DNA from: Opitutales bacterium
Lineage (GTDB): Bacteria; Verrucomicrobiota; Verrucomicrobiia; Opitutales; Opitutaceae
Length of the DNA stretch: 5,186 nucleotides
Assembly (NCBI GenBank): GCA_021772595.1
Contig: JAJFLS010000626.1
Location: 1-5,186 of the forward strand
Direction of reading: 5' to 3'
In this document: positions 1 through 5,186 of the stretch, in pieces
Layout of the letters: each line of letters begins with the position of its first letter
How positions within the stretch are numbered: the first letter of the stretch is position 1
Made by a program: the position numbers and the translations under genes
Notes under the pieces: generated by a model
Databases searched by the model: none
What the model saw: only the letters and a program-made list of their open reading frames with translations
Told to the model about the DNA's origin: nothing

Positions 1-171
1 CGAGACGAAGGTCACCAGATTCGCCAGACACAGCATGATAATCGCGTTCCACAGCCCCGAATTGCCGACCACCCAGCCCGAGCGGAGAAAGAGGATCACC
101 CCCAATATCGTAAGCACATTCGGGACGAAAACGCCCCCGAAAGTCCCGAACTTATGATCATCTTTCGCCAT
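1..171 (-). CDS. SLC12-type cation-chloride cotransporter / amino acid permease, N-terminal fragment
   Basis: This is the first 57 codons of an inner-membrane transporter that continues beyond the left edge; the reading frame is open to base 1. The start is an ATG read on the minus strand at 171-169. The protein begins with a short polar stretch (MAKDDHKFGTFGG), followed by a hydrophobic segment at about residues 14-36 containing VPNVLTILGVILFLR, and a second at about 40-57. The pattern 'G.F.GVFVPN.LTI.GVILFLR.GWVVG' is typical of the N-terminus and first helix of SLC12-family cation-chloride cotransporters and related APC-superfamily permeases, which usually have about 12 helices. Family members move K+, Na+ and Cl- or amino acids; the substrate cannot be told from this fragment. 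No clear Shine-Dalgarno precedes the start. It is divergent from the lipoprotein gene, with a REP pair between them. Confidence 0.8.
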   Translation of the reverse strand, partial: MAKDDHKFGTFGGVFVPNVLTILGVILFLRSGWVVGNSGLWNAIIMLCLANLVTFVS

Positions 172-243
172 ATTGGATTCGCTGCAAAATGAGCATGACC
201 CGCCGCGACGCAAGAATCTAAGAACGCACGATAATTAGCCAAT

Positions 244-319
244 TGTAGGAGCCTGCTTGCAGGCGAAAATCCTCCCAAGTCGGCGAGCGAATAGAATCGC
301 CTGCAAGCAGGCTCCTACA
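244..319. repeat. REPIN-like inverted pair of REP palindromes (family A)
   Basis: A 23-bp sequence at 244-266 is repeated as an exact reverse complement at 297-319, separated by a 30-base spacer. Each arm carries the tetranucleotide GTAG next to its outer edge (245-248, and as CTAC at 315-318). Each arm also contains its own small palindrome, GCCTGC-TT-GCAGGC, at 251-264 on the left. A short palindrome headed by GTAG and present as an inverted pair is the known architecture of REP sequences in REPINs, which are mobilised by RAYT (TnpA-REP) transposases. The arm resembles REPs I remember from Pseudomonas (GTAGGAGC...GCTTGC...GCGA). If transcribed, the pair could fold either as two small hairpins or as one 23-bp stem. 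It lies between divergent genes, so it may sit in the leader or promoter region of one of them. Confidence 0.9.
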
Positions 320-384
320 TTTTGAAATCGCTACAGGAGAATTTCGCTAGCTCGGTCCGGATAAAGCCCCGTCGCGAAACGCCG

Positions 385-1131
385 ATGTTTAAACGCACGA
401 CTCGTATCATGAGCCAGCCCATCGCCATTCTAGCCACAATCGCCGCAATTCTACTTAGCGGATGCGCCACCACGACGCATCAAGACCGCACCAGCGCCAC
501 GTCCCTGTCCTCAATACCGCCGATGGTCTACGCAGGCGAAGACCGAGCCGAGCATCCTGGAGCGAGCGAATTAGCGGCAATCCTAGCGAACGAAAAAGCC
601 CCTGGCAGCCAACGCATTCCCGTCGAAACAACCTCTCCGAACTCGGCCCTCTTCGCTTCCCAACTCGCCGTTCAGGCAATCCGCGCTCCTCAACTCGAAG
701 CCGAGCTTCTCGCCGTCCACGGCATCCGTCCCAGCCAAGTCGAAATGAGCGACCAAACCTACGCGCTCCAATCGCACGAGTGGATCGTCGAGACCTTTCT
801 GCCCTATATCCAATCGTATTTCGAATCCAATGACATACGCGTCATCGGCGAAGGAATGGACTGCGATAACATCGCCCAACTCTTCCGCCAGCAACTCGCT
901 CTCTCGAACACCCGCGCTGGCGGCGCGGCGATCGGAGACGTCCCTTGCGGAATTCTCAAGACGAAGCAGGAATCCGCTTTCGGCGGCGTGCCCGAAAGCG
1001 GCAGCGACTACCACAGCCTCATCATCATCCGCACCGACCAAGGCTGGTTCGCGATCGAGCCCCAAACGCAGGCCATCACCTCATTCGCCAGCTACCCCAA
1101 CCGCCCGCACGTCGAGTGGGTATTGCTCTAA
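385..1131 (+). CDS. Predicted lipoprotein with transglutaminase-like Cys-His-Glu pattern
   Basis: 248 residues from the ATG at 385. The N-terminus has a basic stretch (MFKRTTR), a hydrophobic core, and a lipobox LLSGC with the lipidated cysteine at residue 27, so the mature protein should be membrane-anchored outside the cytoplasm. The in-frame frame extends back to a TTG at 322, and a second ATG lies at 409. I prefer 385 because it gives the positively charged signal-peptide start that 409 lacks. No good Shine-Dalgarno supports any of the three. The C-terminal half carries GMDCDNIAQLF (Cys160), then DYHSLIII (His210), then GWFAIEPQT (Glu225). The His-to-acid spacing of 15 and the 'GW...(D/E)P' ending resemble the catalytic His and Asp strands of transglutaminase-like cysteine peptidases. 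Catalytic activity is inference: I do not recognise a named family, and the middle of the protein (about residues 30-130) is featureless. It probably ends at the terminator at 1217-1234. Confidence 0.82.
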   Translation: MFKRTTRIMSQPIAILATIAAILLSGCATTTHQDRTSATSLSSIPPMVYAGEDRAEHPGASELAAILANEKAPGSQRIPVETTSPNSALFASQLAVQAIRAPQLEAELLAVHGIRPSQVEMSDQTYALQSHEWIVETFLPYIQSYFESNDIRVIGEGMDCDNIAQLFRQQLALSNTRAGGAAIGDVPCGILKTKQESAFGGVPESGSDYHSLIIIRTDQGWFAIEPQTQAITSFASYPNRPHVEWVLL

Positions 1132-1137
1132 GTCGAA

Positions 1138-1213
1138 GGTAGGGCTGACTATCCCTAGTCAGCCGTTTTCGCTCAAATACTGAATCGGCTGCTTAAGGAT
1201 AAGCAGCCCTACC
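1138..1213. repeat. REPIN-like inverted pair of REP palindromes (family B)
   Basis: Two hairpins face each other. The left has a 9-bp perfect stem (1143-1151 with 1156-1164, loop TCCC). The right has a 9-bp perfect stem (1187-1195 with 1200-1208, loop AGGA). GTAG heads the left unit (1139-1142) and its complement CTAC closes the right unit (1209-1212). Read in the same orientation, both units begin GGTAGGGCTG and end CAGCCG, but the inner stems differ (ACTA/TAGT versus CTTA/TAAG). Pairing is kept in both, which means the folded or palindromic structure has been conserved. The element fills the gap between the convergent 3' ends of the lipoprotein and thioredoxin genes, where it could also stabilise mRNA ends or slow transcription in both directions. 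Confidence 0.9.
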
Positions 1214-1216
1214 ATC

Positions 1217-1234
1217 GGCGATTCTCGCCTTTTT
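1217..1234 (+). terminator. Candidate intrinsic terminator for the lipoprotein gene
   Basis: GGCGA (1217-1221), loop TTC, TCGCC (1225-1229), followed directly by five T (1230-1234). This is a short GC-rich hairpin plus T-tract in the right orientation for the plus-strand gene ending at 1131. The stem is only 5 bp, so strength is uncertain; the REP hairpins just upstream may contribute. In the minus direction no T-tract follows the hairpin. Confidence 0.5.
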
Positions 1235-1243
1235 AAAAATCTC

Positions 1244-1651
1244 CTACGACTCCCCGAGCTTTTTGAACTCCTTTAGAAATCCTTCGGGATTTCGGTAGCC
1301 GGTGAAACGGCTCACTTCGTTCCCTTCCGAGTCCACGAAGACGATGGTAGGGATCGAGCGAATACGGTACTTCATCGCGATTTCGCGATTCTCGTCTACG
1401 TCGATCTTAACAGCGATCACCTCTGACTTCACTGTGGAGATGACCTTCTCGTCAGACCAAGTCGTGCGATCTAGCATTTTGCAAGGGCCGCACCACTCCG
1501 CCTTGAAATCGATCATCACCAGCTTGTCCGATTCCTTGGCCATCGCTTTGGCAGCTGCAAACCCGTCCTCGATGAACAGATCGCCCGCAGCGGCGAATTG
1601 AGAGAGCGCTAGAAAGGCTAGCAGAGAGATTGTGCGATTCGCGATTTTCAT
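1244..1651 (-). CDS. Secreted thioredoxin-fold protein (WCGPC)
   Basis: 135 residues from the ATG at 1651-1649. Residues 1-23 form a Sec-type signal peptide (MKIANRT, then a hydrophobic core, then AAAG), so the protein should act in the periplasm. The thioredoxin domain covers about residues 27-133. It has the active site W53-C54-G55-P56-C57-K58 and the cis-proline segment SIPT (Pro101), which is the full set for a redox-active thioredoxin fold. The sequence 'FKAEWCGPCKMLDRTTWSDEKV' region, residues 49-70, resembles the C-terminal domain of DsbD and the thioredoxin_7-type proteins, suggesting a reductant for periplasmic or outer-membrane thiols. The frame is open upstream to an ATG at 1717, but that start would bury the signal peptide behind 22 residues with charged and polar character. 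A weak GGGA lies about 5 bases before the chosen start. No partner such as DsbD/CcdA is in the window. Confidence 0.9.
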   Translation of the reverse strand: MKIANRTISLLAFLALSQFAAAGDLFIEDGFAAAKAMAKESDKLVMIDFKAEWCGPCKMLDRTTWSDEKVISTVKSEVIAVKIDVDENREIAMKYRIRSIPTIVFVDSEGNEVSRFTGYRNPEGFLKEFKKLGES

Positions 1652-1824
1652 AGTTTCCCAGGTTCTTCTGGTCAATAGACGAAGAACACTCCCGTTAGAT
1701 TCAAAAAAAGGCGACATTTCCCGTATTCGGTCCTGTCTTCCAGAGGAGAATCAAGCCCATTTCCGGGACCCGCCGGCCCTACAATCGCCCAAGCTCGACT
1801 GAATTTCCATATTTCGATTGCCTC

Positions 1825-1841
1825 ATACGCTTTGGGCGTAT
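1825..1841. promoter_or_regulatory. Small inverted repeat upstream of the Na/Pi transporter
   Basis: ATACGC and GCGTAT form a perfect 6-bp inverted repeat with a 5-base centre (TTTGG), 60 bases before the transporter start. It could be an operator half-site pair or a leader hairpin. This is based on symmetry and position only. The rest of the 249-base divergent gap (1652-1900) shows no convincing promoter and no recognisable PhoB box. Confidence 0.22.
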
Positions 1842-1900
1842 TTGGCTCTTCCACCCTCGGGAATTTCGACTCGAGGCGACTTCCCGCAATTACATAGCCA

Positions 1901-3592
1901 ATGGCACTCTTCTTCCAGATTCTAGGCAGTCTGGGCGTGTTCCTTTTTGGGATGCGCCTCATGAGCGAATCCATTCAGAAATTCTCCGGTGAACGTCTCC
2001 GCAGCATCATGGCCTCCATGACTGGAAACCGGCTCAAAGGCATCTCCACAGGTTTCCTCATCACCTGTCTCGTCCAGTCGTCCTCCGCGACGACGGTCAT
2101 GGTCGTCAGTTTCGTGCACGCCCGATTGCTCACTCTCGTGCAATCGATCGGCGTGATCATGGGCGCCAACCTGGGAACCACGACCACGTTTTGGATCATC
2201 TCGCTTCTCGGATTCAAGTTCAGCCTTTCCTCAATCGCGATTCCAGTCATCGGCATCGGCGTGGCCATGTCCTTCATGAAAGCTTCGCGGCTGAAGGAAA
2301 TCGGCAATTTCCTGACTGGCTTCGGTCTTCTCTTCCAGGGGCTCAGCTTCCTCAAAGGTGCCGTTCCCGACATCAATAGCAATCCCGAGGCGCTCGAATG
2401 GATCACCTCTCTCGGTGGCTACGGATTCGGGTCCATTATCATTTTTCTGGCAGTCGGTGTCGTGCTCACCGTCGTGGTTCAATCCTCTTCGGTTGCTGGA
2501 GCGATCACGCTCACCATGGCCTACAAAGGCTGGATCGACTACCCTCAGGCCGCCGCCATCATTCTCGGCGAAAACATCGGTACCACCATCACCGCTTACC
2601 TCGCCTCGCTCACCGCGAACACCGCAGCGAGAAGAGCCGCCCGCGCCCACTTCATGTTCAATATAATTGGGGTTCTCTGGATGCTCGCTCTGTTCTACCC
2701 CTTTATAAATCTGGTCGATTGGCTCATGCCCGGCTCGCCAGAACTAGCAGTTTTAGGGGAGAATGGAATCAGCACAAAGCCCGACCTGCCAAACCACATG
2801 GCGCTCTATCACACGCTCTTCAACATGTTGAACATCCTAATGCTCGTCGGGTTCGTGCCAAAAATCGCGTCGCTCGTGGAATGGATGGTCAAAGAGAAGG
2901 CGACTCCCGCGGGAGTCCCCCAATTTCGCTATCTCGATACGATGTCCTGGGGCTCCGGCGAGTTGAACTTTTCCGAAGCAAAGCAAGCCATCGGGCAGCT
3001 CGGAGATCTCAGCCGTCGCATGTTCGAGCAATTCCTATTCATCTACAACAACCCGCAAGAAGACCTCTCCCCAAAGGTTAAGGAGATCAATAAGATGGAG
3101 GAGGAAAGCAACGAGATCACCTCCGAGCTATACGATTTTCTCATCCACTGCTCGACCGACCAGGTGAGCGACGAAACCCGCCGAGAAGCGACACACTACC
3201 TGCGCGTCATCGCGGAACTCGAAGAAGTCTGCGACTGCTGCCACCGACTCACCAACCGAGCCGCCAAACGCTACCGCAAGAACCGGATCATCTCCAAGGA
3301 ACTCGAGGACGACATCGTCGAGTTCGGCGAAAACGTCCAGCGGTTCATCGACTTCTACCAAGAGCGGCTCCAATCCAAAGTATCCGCCGCGGACATGGAA
3401 GTCGCCCTCGATCTCGAAGACATGATCAACGAAAAGAGGCGTAAACTCCGTAAACGTTCCGTAATCCGCTTGACCAAAGACAGCGCCGAAGCCCACTCCG
3501 AACTCATCTATATCGAAATCGTCAACACCTTCGAACGCATCGCGAACCACGCGAAAAACATCCTCCAAGCGCTCCCCAAGGAAATGGCGTAG
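1901..3592 (+). CDS. Na+/phosphate cotransporter (NptA/YjbB type) with C-terminal PhoU-like domain
   Basis: A complete 563-residue inner-membrane protein, the usual length for PhoU-fused bacterial members of this family. The start at 1901 is firm on the upstream side: an in-frame TAG lies at 1895-1897, and the N-terminus (LGSLGVFLFGMRLMSE) is characteristic of the family. It contains the two inverted Na_Pi_cotrans repeats with their signature motifs. These are QSSSATT at residues 59-65 followed by GANLGTT at 88-94, and QSSSVAG at 194-200 followed by GENIGTT at 223-229. The QSSS motifs line the sodium/phosphate site in the family. Hydrophobic helices run to about residue 330. Residues about 350-560 are charged and helical and resemble PhoU, which in other systems senses phosphate status. 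The protein probably moves phosphate with Na+; whether inward or outward (YjbB exports) cannot be told. There is no clear Shine-Dalgarno, and no other pho gene is adjacent. Confidence 0.95.
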   Translation: MALFFQILGSLGVFLFGMRLMSESIQKFSGERLRSIMASMTGNRLKGISTGFLITCLVQSSSATTVMVVSFVHARLLTLVQSIGVIMGANLGTTTTFWIISLLGFKFSLSSIAIPVIGIGVAMSFMKASRLKEIGNFLTGFGLLFQGLSFLKGAVPDINSNPEALEWITSLGGYGFGSIIIFLAVGVVLTVVVQSSSVAGAITLTMAYKGWIDYPQAAAIILGENIGTTITAYLASLTANTAARRAARAHFMFNIIGVLWMLALFYPFINLVDWLMPGSPELAVLGENGISTKPDLPNHMALYHTLFNMLNILMLVGFVPKIASLVEWMVKEKATPAGVPQFRYLDTMSWGSGELNFSEAKQAIGQLGDLSRRMFEQFLFIYNNPQEDLSPKVKEINKMEEESNEITSELYDFLIHCSTDQVSDETRREATHYLRVIAELEEVCDCCHRLTNRAAKRYRKNRIISKELEDDIVEFGENVQRFIDFYQERLQSKVSAADMEVALDLEDMINEKRRKLRKRSVIRLTKDSAEAHSELIYIEIVNTFERIANHAKNILQALPKEMA

Positions 3593-3609
3593 GGGGGGTA
3601 TGGACGCCT

Positions 3610-3667
3610 GTAGACGCGACCGTTGGTCGCGTACGCGTTTTCCACACCGGAGTCCCGGTGTAGCTAC
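3610..3667. repeat. REPIN-like inverted pair of REP palindromes (family C)
   Basis: The left unit is GTAG (3610-3613) followed at once by an 8-bp perfect stem, ACGCGACC with GGTCGCGT (3614-3621 and 3625-3632). The right unit is a 7-bp stem, ACACCGG with CCGGTGT (3644-3650 and 3655-3661), then AG and the complementary CTAC (3664-3667). The two stems are unrelated in sequence, unlike the other two pairs in this window, but the GTAG...CTAC outer layout is the same. It lies between the convergent 3' ends of the Na/Pi transporter and the hypothetical gene, starting 18 bases after the transporter stop and just after a run of seven G (3592-3598). It may double as a two-way transcript end; there is no T-tract for a standard terminator. 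Confidence 0.75.
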
Positions 3668-3693
3668 GTCGCGAATGCGGCGTGGTTTCCAAA

Positions 3694-4401
3694 TCACCCG
3701 ATCCGTACCAAATCTCCAACTACATCGACCGATGCCAGAGCGTTGGCCATCGCTCGATAGGCTTCGATCAGCTGCCTCGGCATTCCAAAACTTGGATACC
3801 TTATCTCAAGAGTCGCCGCGTCGAAACGAAAAACCGCGTTCTGCCCGGCGATCCGAACGTCACAGCTCTCGCAAGTCGATGGATAGTCCACCGACAAATC
3901 GCTCTCTTTCGCGTCCTCGATTCCATCGACCACATCCTCCACGGATATCTCGCGCTTGAATACGCAACGCATGCGTTCGAACAGAGAACCGGTCGATTGG
4001 TTGAACGGCTCGTGCTCCAGCAACTCCAAGCCGCTCGCATCCATCAGCTCCGTTTCGAAGCGATAACTATCCGGGCTGTCCTCAATGAGCGAATACCGGC
4101 GCTCCAAGGCGAAATCCTTGCTCGCGATTCGGGCGACTCCGTTTTCCACCGACAGGGTAATGTCTTTGCGGCGATACTCCATCGCTTCCCGATAAGCCGC
4201 GAACAACTCCTCGCCCCACTCCACGAGCTCGGGCTCCGCGAGGCGCGCCAGAAATTGCTGGGCCCGATCGCTTGCGAAACGAGGAACCGTGTGACGCGAT
4301 TTGTCGAAACCGTCGAGCCGCTTCACCACGCCCTCTTGCTCGCCCACAAGCGTCAGGTGTCGGATCAAGTTGTTGGAAAAATCGTTTTCGGAGGAATCCA
4401 T
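3694..4401 (-). CDS. Hypothetical acidic soluble protein
   Basis: 235 residues from the ATG at 4401-4399; I do not recognise the family. There is no signal peptide and no membrane segment, so it is probably cytoplasmic. The chain is rich in Glu and Asp and looks mixed alpha/beta: helical stretches at about residues 44-78 (RAQQFLARLAEPELVEWGEE and onward) and at the C-terminus (LIEAYRAMANAL, about 211-222), with strand-like segments at about 81-135. It has a CESC pair (Cys177, Cys180) and one further Cys at 146; a lone CxxC could bind metal with other ligands or be chance. The frame on the opposite strand is also open over this stretch but gives an Arg/His/Leu/Gln-rich product typical of an antisense shadow, so I favour this strand. 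No Shine-Dalgarno is visible. It is divergent from the oleD-like gene, with 65 bases between starts. Confidence 0.7.
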   Translation of the reverse strand: MDSSENDFSNNLIRHLTLVGEQEGVVKRLDGFDKSRHTVPRFASDRAQQFLARLAEPELVEWGEELFAAYREAMEYRRKDITLSVENGVARIASKDFALERRYSLIEDSPDSYRFETELMDASGLELLEHEPFNQSTGSLFERMRCVFKREISVEDVVDGIEDAKESDLSVDYPSTCESCDVRIAGQNAVFRFDAATLEIRYPSFGMPRQLIEAYRAMANALASVDVVGDLVRIG

Positions 4402-4466
4402 CGAGTTTCACGGCGGAAAGCCGCAGATCCTTGACACTCCCCGGCGACACGCAAGCCTCTGTTCCA
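4402..4466. promoter_or_regulatory. Short divergent gap expected to hold promoters for both flanking genes
   Basis: Two starts face away from each other across 65 bases, so promoters for both genes must lie here or reach into the opposite coding region. A perfect TTGACA occurs at 4431-4436 on the plus strand, but 17 bases further on there is no -10-like sequence (AGCCTC), so I cannot define a promoter. The TTG at 4431 is also an in-frame alternative start for the reductase. The assignment is positional. Confidence 0.3.
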
Positions 4467-5186
4467 ATGCCGCCACCCGATTCAGATTCGTGCCCCCCAA
4501 CGCTTCCCCCTCGGAAGGTTCTCGTTACCGGCGCCAGCGGATTCCTCGGCAGCAACCTCATTCGGCGACTCCTCGATCAAGGGTGTTCCGTCAAGGGACT
4601 CTGCCGCCGCCCGCAACCCGAACTAGAGCAGCTCGGTGTGGAGATGGCCTACATCGACCTCGCCGACTCGGCCGCCGCGAGAAACGCCTGCGAAGGCATG
4701 GACACCGTTTTTCATGTTGGAGCGAAGGTCGGCATTTGGGGCAAGTACCAGGATTTTCATGACGCGAACGTTATCGGCACGCAGTCGATCATCAATGGCT
4801 GCCGCGATTTTCTCGTTCGAAAGCTCGTCTACACCAGCACGCCGAGCGTGGTTTTCAACGACGATAACCTCGCCGGAGCCGACGAGTCGCTTCCCTACGG
4901 CACGAACATCCCCTGTCCTTATCCCGCAACGAAAGTCCTCGCCGAAAGAGCGGTTCTCGCGGCAAATGGCCAACCGCCCGGCAACCTGAAAACCGTCGCC
5001 TTGCGGCCGCATCTCATCTGGGGGCCCGGCGACCCAAACCTTGTGCCTCGCATCCTCGAGAGGGGCCGCAAGGGAAAGCTTCGGATCGTCGGCGAAGGCA
5101 GCAACCGCGTCGACCTCATCTACATCGAGAACGTAGTCGACGCCCATCTCTGCGCCGAAGCGGCTCTCGACCGTGAAAGCGACAAC
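4467..5186 (+). CDS. oleD: Extended SDR reductase, OleD-like (2-alkyl-3-oxoalkanoate reductase), partial
   Basis: 240 codons from the ATG at 4467 remain open to the right edge; the usual family length is about 330-350, so roughly 100 residues are missing. The Rossmann motif TGASGFLG is at residues 21-28. The catalytic residues of an extended SDR are Ser124 (in YTSTPSVVF) and Tyr152/Lys156 (YPATK). Further family signatures are FHVGAKVGIWGKY (82-94), the ALRPHLIWGPGD block (178-189) and VGEGSNRVDLIYI (208-220). These match, from memory, OleD rather than general epimerases or 3-beta-hydroxysteroid dehydrogenases, which are the main alternatives. OleD uses NADPH to reduce the 2-alkyl-3-ketoacid made by OleA; OleC then forms a beta-lactone and OleB decarboxylates it to a long-chain olefin. 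The proline-rich extension before residue 16 is unusual. A TTG at 4431 is a possible earlier start, and no Shine-Dalgarno settles the choice. Confidence 0.85.
   Translation, partial: MPPPDSDSCPPTLPPRKVLVTGASGFLGSNLIRRLLDQGCSVKGLCRRPQPELEQLGVEMAYIDLADSAAARNACEGMDTVFHVGAKVGIWGKYQDFHDANVIGTQSIINGCRDFLVRKLVYTSTPSVVFNDDNLAGADESLPYGTNIPCPYPATKVLAERAVLAANGQPPGNLKTVALRPHLIWGPGDPNLVPRILERGRKGKLRIVGEGSNRVDLIYIENVVDAHLCAEAALDRESDN

Noticed and set aside
244..319. CRISPR array or attachment site
   Set aside because: There are only two copies, they are inverted, and each is itself palindromic, which fits a REP pair and not direct repeats with spacers or an integration core.
322..384. TTG start at 322 extending the lipoprotein by 21 residues
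   Set aside because: It begins three bases after the REP pair, has no ribosome binding site, and would place the signal peptide about 30 residues inside the protein.
583..1065. Minus-strand frame opposite the lipoprotein gene
   Set aside because: The plus frame has a signal peptide with lipobox and plausible fold motifs; the minus product is a low-complexity Ala/Val/Glu/Asp/Gly-rich shadow.
1652..1717. Upstream ATG at 1717 for the thioredoxin-fold gene
   Set aside because: It would put 22 residues with several charges before a clean Sec signal peptide; the ATG at 1651 has a weak GGGA and a proper signal start.
1652..1900. PhoB box or riboswitch upstream of the Na/Pi transporter
   Set aside because: I found no CTGTCAT-type direct repeats and no recognisable riboswitch core; only one 6-bp inverted repeat is present.
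2398..3081. Long plus-strand frame inside the Na/Pi transporter
   Set aside because: It overlaps an unambiguous membrane transporter in another frame and gives an Arg/His-rich product.
3682..4434. Long open frame on the plus strand opposite the hypothetical gene (about 250 codons)
   Set aside because: The product is rich in Arg, His, Leu and Gln with no domain signs, as expected from the complement of an acidic coding frame. The other strand gives a more protein-like sequence, though I cannot fully exclude this frame.
4431..4459. Sigma-70 promoter built on the perfect TTGACA at 4431
   Set aside because: No -10-like hexamer lies 16-18 bases downstream; a lone -35 match is expected by chance often enough.
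4623..5147. Open frame on the minus strand opposite the reductase
   Set aside because: The plus strand encodes clear SDR motifs over the same bases, so this is an antisense shadow.

Overview
The window looks like ordinary chromosomal DNA of a moderately GC-rich Gram-negative bacterium. Verrucomicrobiota, possibly class Opitutae, is my best guess. It rests on an OleD-type reductase of the head-to-head olefin pathway, GTAG-headed REP palindromes in every larger intergenic gap, and gene starts with little or no Shine-Dalgarno signal. None of these is diagnostic, so the taxonomy is inference. I see no insertion sequence, phage gene, CRISPR array, tRNA or rRNA.

Layout from left to right. At 1-171 (minus) is the N-terminal end of an SLC12-type cation-chloride cotransporter or amino acid permease that runs off the left edge. 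At 385-1131 (plus) is a small lipoprotein with a transglutaminase/papain-like Cys-His-Glu pattern. At 1244-1651 (minus) is a secreted thioredoxin-fold protein with a WCGPC active site. At 1901-3592 (plus) is a complete Na+/phosphate cotransporter of the NptA/YjbB type with a C-terminal PhoU-like domain. At 3694-4401 (minus) is a soluble acidic protein I do not recognise. From 4467 to the right edge (plus) is the N-terminal 240 residues of an extended SDR reductase, closest in memory to OleD (2-alkyl-3-oxoalkanoate reductase). It has no stop codon before the window ends.

The genes alternate in strand (-, +, -, +, -, +), so each is probably its own transcription unit and no multi-gene operon is visible. 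They share no single pathway. Three act at the envelope (two transporters and a periplasmic thiol protein), one is a predicted envelope lipoprotein, and oleD belongs to hydrocarbon/beta-lactone metabolism and may begin an ole cluster beyond the edge.

The most notable structure is not coding. The gaps at 172-384, 1132-1243 and 3593-3693 each hold a pair of inverted GTAG-headed hairpins (REPIN-like elements) of a different sequence family. In the second pair the two hairpins differ by compensatory base-pair changes. These fit the known REP/RAYT scheme and suggest that one or more RAYT (TnpA-REP) transposases act elsewhere in the genome. I did not find a convincingly new system beyond this.
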